NCBI GenBank assembly: GCA_050949745.1 | Contig: JBMNGF010000005.1 | Location: forward strand, 1-64,000 | DNA: 64,000 nucleotides | DNA from: Syntrophaceticus sp050949745 | GTDB lineage: Bacteria > Bacillota > DSM-12270 > Thermacetogeniales > Thermacetogeniaceae | Direction of reading: 5' to 3' | Shown here: positions 61,422-64,000 of the stretch, one piece after another | How positions within the stretch are numbered: position 1 is the stretch's first letter | Layout: every line of letters starts with the position of its first letter | Notes under the pieces: generated by a model | Database searches by the model: none | What the model was told of the DNA's origin: nothing | Seen by the model: only the letters and a program-made list of their open reading frames with translations | Translations under genes and position numbers: made by a program

Positions 61422-61714
61422 CGGCAAATGCGAAGAACGGGAGTAGTAAACTACTCCGACAGGTCTCCAGAGAACCGGTTGAACGGGGTGCGAGCCGGTG
61501 GCCTTGTCGGGGGTTGAACTCGCCCGGGAGCAGTATCGGTGAAGCAAGCAATAAGTTAGCTGGTAACGCAGGCAGCGTTAGATGCCAAAACAAGCGGGTA
61601 GATAATGGGGCTGTGGCGCAGGGGGAGCGCGCTTCCTTGGCATGGAAGAGGCCGCGGGTTCAATTCCCGCCAGCTCCACCAATATATTTACCAAATTGGG
61701 TGGTACCACGGGAA
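61422..61714 (+). promoter_or_regulatory. T-box leader RNA interrupted by a tRNA gene
   Basis: Stem I hallmarks: GAACGGGAGTAG (AGTA specifier-loop side), CCAGAGAACCGG...GGTGCGAGCCGG (distal part), and TTGAACTCGCCCG with specifier CTC (61519-61521), followed by G and the CCCG that pairs with CGGG 61438-61441. T-box core GGGTGGTACCACGGG at 61698-61712. Between them an 8-bp hairpin, GGTAGATA (61597-61604) with TATTTACC (61685-61692), encloses a tRNA gene. Cut after the core: antiterminator partner, terminator and leuS are replaced by the repeat junction. Normally senses uncharged tRNA-Leu. Confidence 0.82.
61607..61681 (+). tRNA. tRNA-Ala (anticodon GGC), CCA encoded
   Basis: Acceptor GGGGCTG/CAGCTCC, D stem GCGC/GCGC with a 7-base loop, anticodon stem CTTCC/GGAAG with loop TTGGCAT (anticodon GGC at 61639-61641), T stem GCGGG/CCCGC with loop TTCAATT, discriminator A and CCA. 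All four stems pair with only one G-U, so it looks functional. It lies within a T-box leader. Confidence 0.92.
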
Positions 61715-62304
61715 ATCCCCAAAAAAATATGGATGCAGAATTGATCCCTGAGATTCATAAAATCACACCGGAGATCGAAGCCGGTGCCGGCGGGCGTGGG
61801 TCGGCTTTGGCTACCGGGGGGATGGAAACAAAGCTCATGGCAGCCAAAATAACCATGCAGGCCGGAATACCCCTTGTGATTGCCAGCGGCATGAGAAAGG
61901 GGATACTTCAGACAGTATTAGAGGGAGAGTCTGTTGGTACGCTTTTTGTGCCTCAGGATGACCGTATGCAAGCACGAAAGTTCTGGATAGCCTTTGGATC
62001 TCCAGTCCAGGGGAAGGTTTTTATAGATGATGGTGCCGCAGATGCTTTATTAAAAAAGGGAAAAAGCCTCCTTCCCAGTGGTGTGGTAAGGGTAGAAGGG
62101 ACATTTACTGCTGGGAATGTGGTCGGTATTATAGGCATGTCCGGGCAGGAGATCGCCAGAGGTATCAGTAATTATCCGATCGAGGAACTGCAGTTGATTA
62201 AAGGACATAATAGTGGAGAAATACAAAAGATCTTAGGATATCATGATTATGATGAAGTTGTGCATAGGGACAATCTAACGATTGTTTCCAATGATCATAA
62301 TTGA
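61715..62304 (+). pseudogene. proB: proB 3' fragment (second copy)
   Basis: Residues from about 187 to the end of ProB, including the PUA domain, without the kinase N-terminus and without a ribosome site. One residue differs from copy 1 (HNSGE for HNSRE). Would be read from the T-box promoter as an untranslated or truncated product. Confidence 0.88.
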
Positions 62305-62319
62305 GAGGGGGTTAGTAAC

Positions 62320-63574
62320 ATGCTGAAAAAGCAGATGCAAGATATGGGAGAGTTAGCTAAGAGTGCATCCTACCAACTGTCAGTAGTATCTACTGAGGTT
62401 AAGAATCAGGCTCTGCAAGCCATGGCCAGAGCGCTGCAGGAAAGGACAGAGATGATCCTGGAAGCTAACAAACAGGATATGGAAGCGGGACGGGCGAAAG
62501 GTTTAAGTGATGCTTTGTTGGATCGCTTGCTGCTCACCCCAGAGCGCATTAATAGTATGGCTGAAGGCCTGCAGGCGCTTGTTGGTCTTCCTGATCCTGT
62601 CGGTGAGATAACTAAGGTCTCGGTCAGGCCAAACGGACTGCGGGTAGGAAAGATGAGAATGCCGTTGGGGGTTATCGGGATAATCTATGAGGCTCGCCCC
62701 AATGTTACTGTGGATGCTGCCGGATTATGCCTCAAGTCAGGAAATGCAGTGATCTTAAGGGGTGGATCTGAGGCATTGAATTCCAACCTGGCTCTGTCTA
62801 ATGTAATCAGTGCCGCCGCTGTAAGTGCTGGGATTCCCGAAGGGGCGATTCAGTTGATTTCGACAACAGATCGGGAAGCAGCCAGCATTTTGATGACGAT
62901 GAATGATTATATAGATGTTTTGATTCCCCGGGGTGGAAGAGGGTCTGATCAATGCGGTGATTGCTCAGGCTACAGTGCCTGTGCTGCAGACCGGTACCGG
63001 GAATTGCCATACCTATGTGGAAGAGGATGCTGACCTGGATACAGCTCTAAAGATAGTGGTGAATGCCAAAACCCAACGCCCCGGTGTATGCAATGCTATG
63101 GAGTCTCTGCTGGTGAATGCCAAGGTAGCTGATGAATTTTTGCCTTCTGTAGTTGACGCTCTCCAGGAGAAGGGTGTTGAAGTGCGGGGCTGTTCCAGGA
63201 CAGTAGCGATCTGTTCCGATTGTGTTCCGGCAGTAGAGGATGATTGGGGAACCGAATACTTAGATTTGATTTTGGCAGTAAAGGTAGTGGAGGATCTAGA
63301 AGAAGCTATTGCACATATTAATAGCTATGGCAGCAAACACTCGGAGGCGATAATTACCAACAGCTATCAAAAGGCAACTCAATTCATACAAAGGGTTGAT
63401 GGAGCTGCTGTTTTTGTTAATGCCTCAACACGCTTTACAGATGGCAACCAGTTTGGTCTTGGGGCTGAGATCGGGATCAGTACACAAAAACTGCATGCTC
63501 GTGGGCCGATGGGGCTTGAGGAGCTAACATCTATGAAATTTATCGTTTTCGGTGATGGCCAGATCAGGTTATAA
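62320..63574 (+). pseudogene. proA: proA second copy, frameshifted
   Basis: Same start and ribosome site as copy 1. A single inserted base in GGGTCTGATC (62943-62952; copy 1 has GGGTTGATC) shifts the frame after residue about 208; translation would stop at 63033, before the catalytic Cys. The rest continues in another frame to 63574. Substitutions I-to-M near residue 7 and I-to-S near 80 also differ. Confidence 0.88.
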
Positions 63575-63599
63575 AGCAGTAAAAGAGGGGCAAATACAT

Positions 63600-64000
63600 A
63601 TGAAGAGGCAGCGGATTGGGATACTTGGAGGTACATTTGACCCTATACACAATGGGCACCTGGTGACAGCTGAAACTGCAAGGGAACAGTTTGCCTTGGA
63701 AAGGGTCATCTTTATGCCTACAGGTATTCCGCCTCATAAGCAAAAGGATAGAATTACAGATTTTTGGCATAGACACCTGATGCTTGTGCTGGCTGTTTTA
63801 GACAACCCTTATTTTAGCGTCAGTCGCCTTGAATATGAGCGTGGAGGAGTTACCTACACGGTTGATACGATGCGACAACTGCGTCAGGTGTATAGTGAGC
63901 AGGATACGGATCTCTATTTCATAACAGGTGTTGATACTGTTATGGATGTTTTTGGTTGGCGAAGGCCTGAAGAGCTTTTCTCTTTGTGCAAATTTATTGC
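63600..64000 (+). CDS. nadD: nadD second copy, cut by window end
   Basis: First 133 codons of a copy of the gene at 59602, with the same GAGGGG site and only one silent change seen (CATCTG to CACCTG). Whether the copy is complete cannot be seen. Confidence 0.85.
   Translation, partial: MKRQRIGILGGTFDPIHNGHLVTAETAREQFALERVIFMPTGIPPHKQKDRITDFWHRHLMLVLAVLDNPYFSVSRLEYERGGVTYTVDTMRQLRQVYSEQDTDLYFITGVDTVMDVFGWRRPEELFSLCKFI

Larger units (their letters stand above)
57718..61714 (+). repeat. First unit of a ~4.0-kb tandem repeat
   Basis: Sequence from inside proB through proA, nadD, yqeK, rsfS, the T-box leader and tRNA-Ala up to the T-box core. The following sequence repeats it from its start (offset 3,997, then 3,998 after a one-base insertion). 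The join lies in a shared ATCCCC. Confidence 0.9.
61715..64000 (+). repeat. Second unit of the tandem repeat (runs off the window)
   Basis: Copies 57718-60002. I count about ten differences in 2,286 bases, mostly transitions, plus one inserted C near 62945. Contains truncated proB, frameshifted proA and the first part of nadD. Confidence 0.9.

Noticed and set aside
61642..61730. Open frame running from inside tRNA-Ala into the proB fragment
   Set aside because: The start lies in the tRNA sequence; the frame is a by-product of the repeat junction.
1..64000. CRISPR arrays, rRNA genes, transposase genes, prophage
   Set aside because: No regularly spaced repeats, no rRNA sequence and no recognisable transposase, integrase or phage structural gene were seen on either strand.

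Overview
The window looks like a piece of the chromosome (or a metagenome-assembled contig) of an anaerobic, probably spore-forming Clostridia-type Firmicute. The evidence is the gene order radC-mreBCD-pbp2-minCDE-rodA-(M23)-TIGR03960-TIGR03936-rng-rplU-rpmA-obg-yhbY-proBA-nadD-yqeK-rsfS, a CwlD-type amidase, a Rex repressor, a corrinoid-protein reactivase (RACE), T-box regulation, and strong GGAGG-type ribosome binding sites with many TTG and GTG starts. Genus cannot be fixed from sequence alone.

Layout. 1-4740: AT-rich end of a type 1 BREX phage-defence cluster (3' part of pglZ, then brxL) followed by an ADP-ribosylglycohydrolase. 4790-8260: iron uptake island (DtxR-type repressor, feoA, feoB, small Cys-rich membrane protein) with two matching palindromic operators. 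8320-16020: cwlD, a Memo-AMMECR1 fusion with its radical SAM partner, an ArsR/CoA-disulfide reductase-rhodanese pair with shared inverted repeats, an aromatic acid exporter-like protein and uppP on the minus strand. 16450-23120: an O6-alkylguanine-DNA alkyltransferase whose active-site cysteine codon is an in-frame TGA, then argC-argJ-argB-argD-argF behind a candidate ARG box. 23200-38520: SbcD/SbcC-like pair, ybaK, degV, dinG-like helicase, MetH-activation-like protein, csp, small proteins, a serine beta-lactamase-like protein, PHP phosphoesterase, RACE and folC. 38690-61240: the long conserved cell-shape, division, ribosome and proline block.

The right end is unusual. After rsfS, a perfect TTGACA-17-TATAAT promoter drives a T-box leader (best specifier CTC, Leu; leuS would be expected next) whose apparent stem III loop contains a complete tRNA-Ala(GGC) gene. 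Just after the T-box core the sequence jumps back into the middle of proB and repeats 57718 onward with about ten differences per 2.3 kb, including a one-base insertion that breaks the second proA. This is either a recent tandem duplication of about 4.0 kb or an assembly join of strain variants.

Other points of interest: three near-identical 64-65 bp palindrome-ended repeats plus a divergent fourth copy; an L27 protein with no cleavable N-terminal extension together with absence of the prp gene between rplU and rpmA; and a SpoIVFA-like protein with no SpoIVFB protease gene beside it. I consider the candidate selenocysteine alkyltransferase and the tRNA nested in a T-box leader the two most worthwhile leads.
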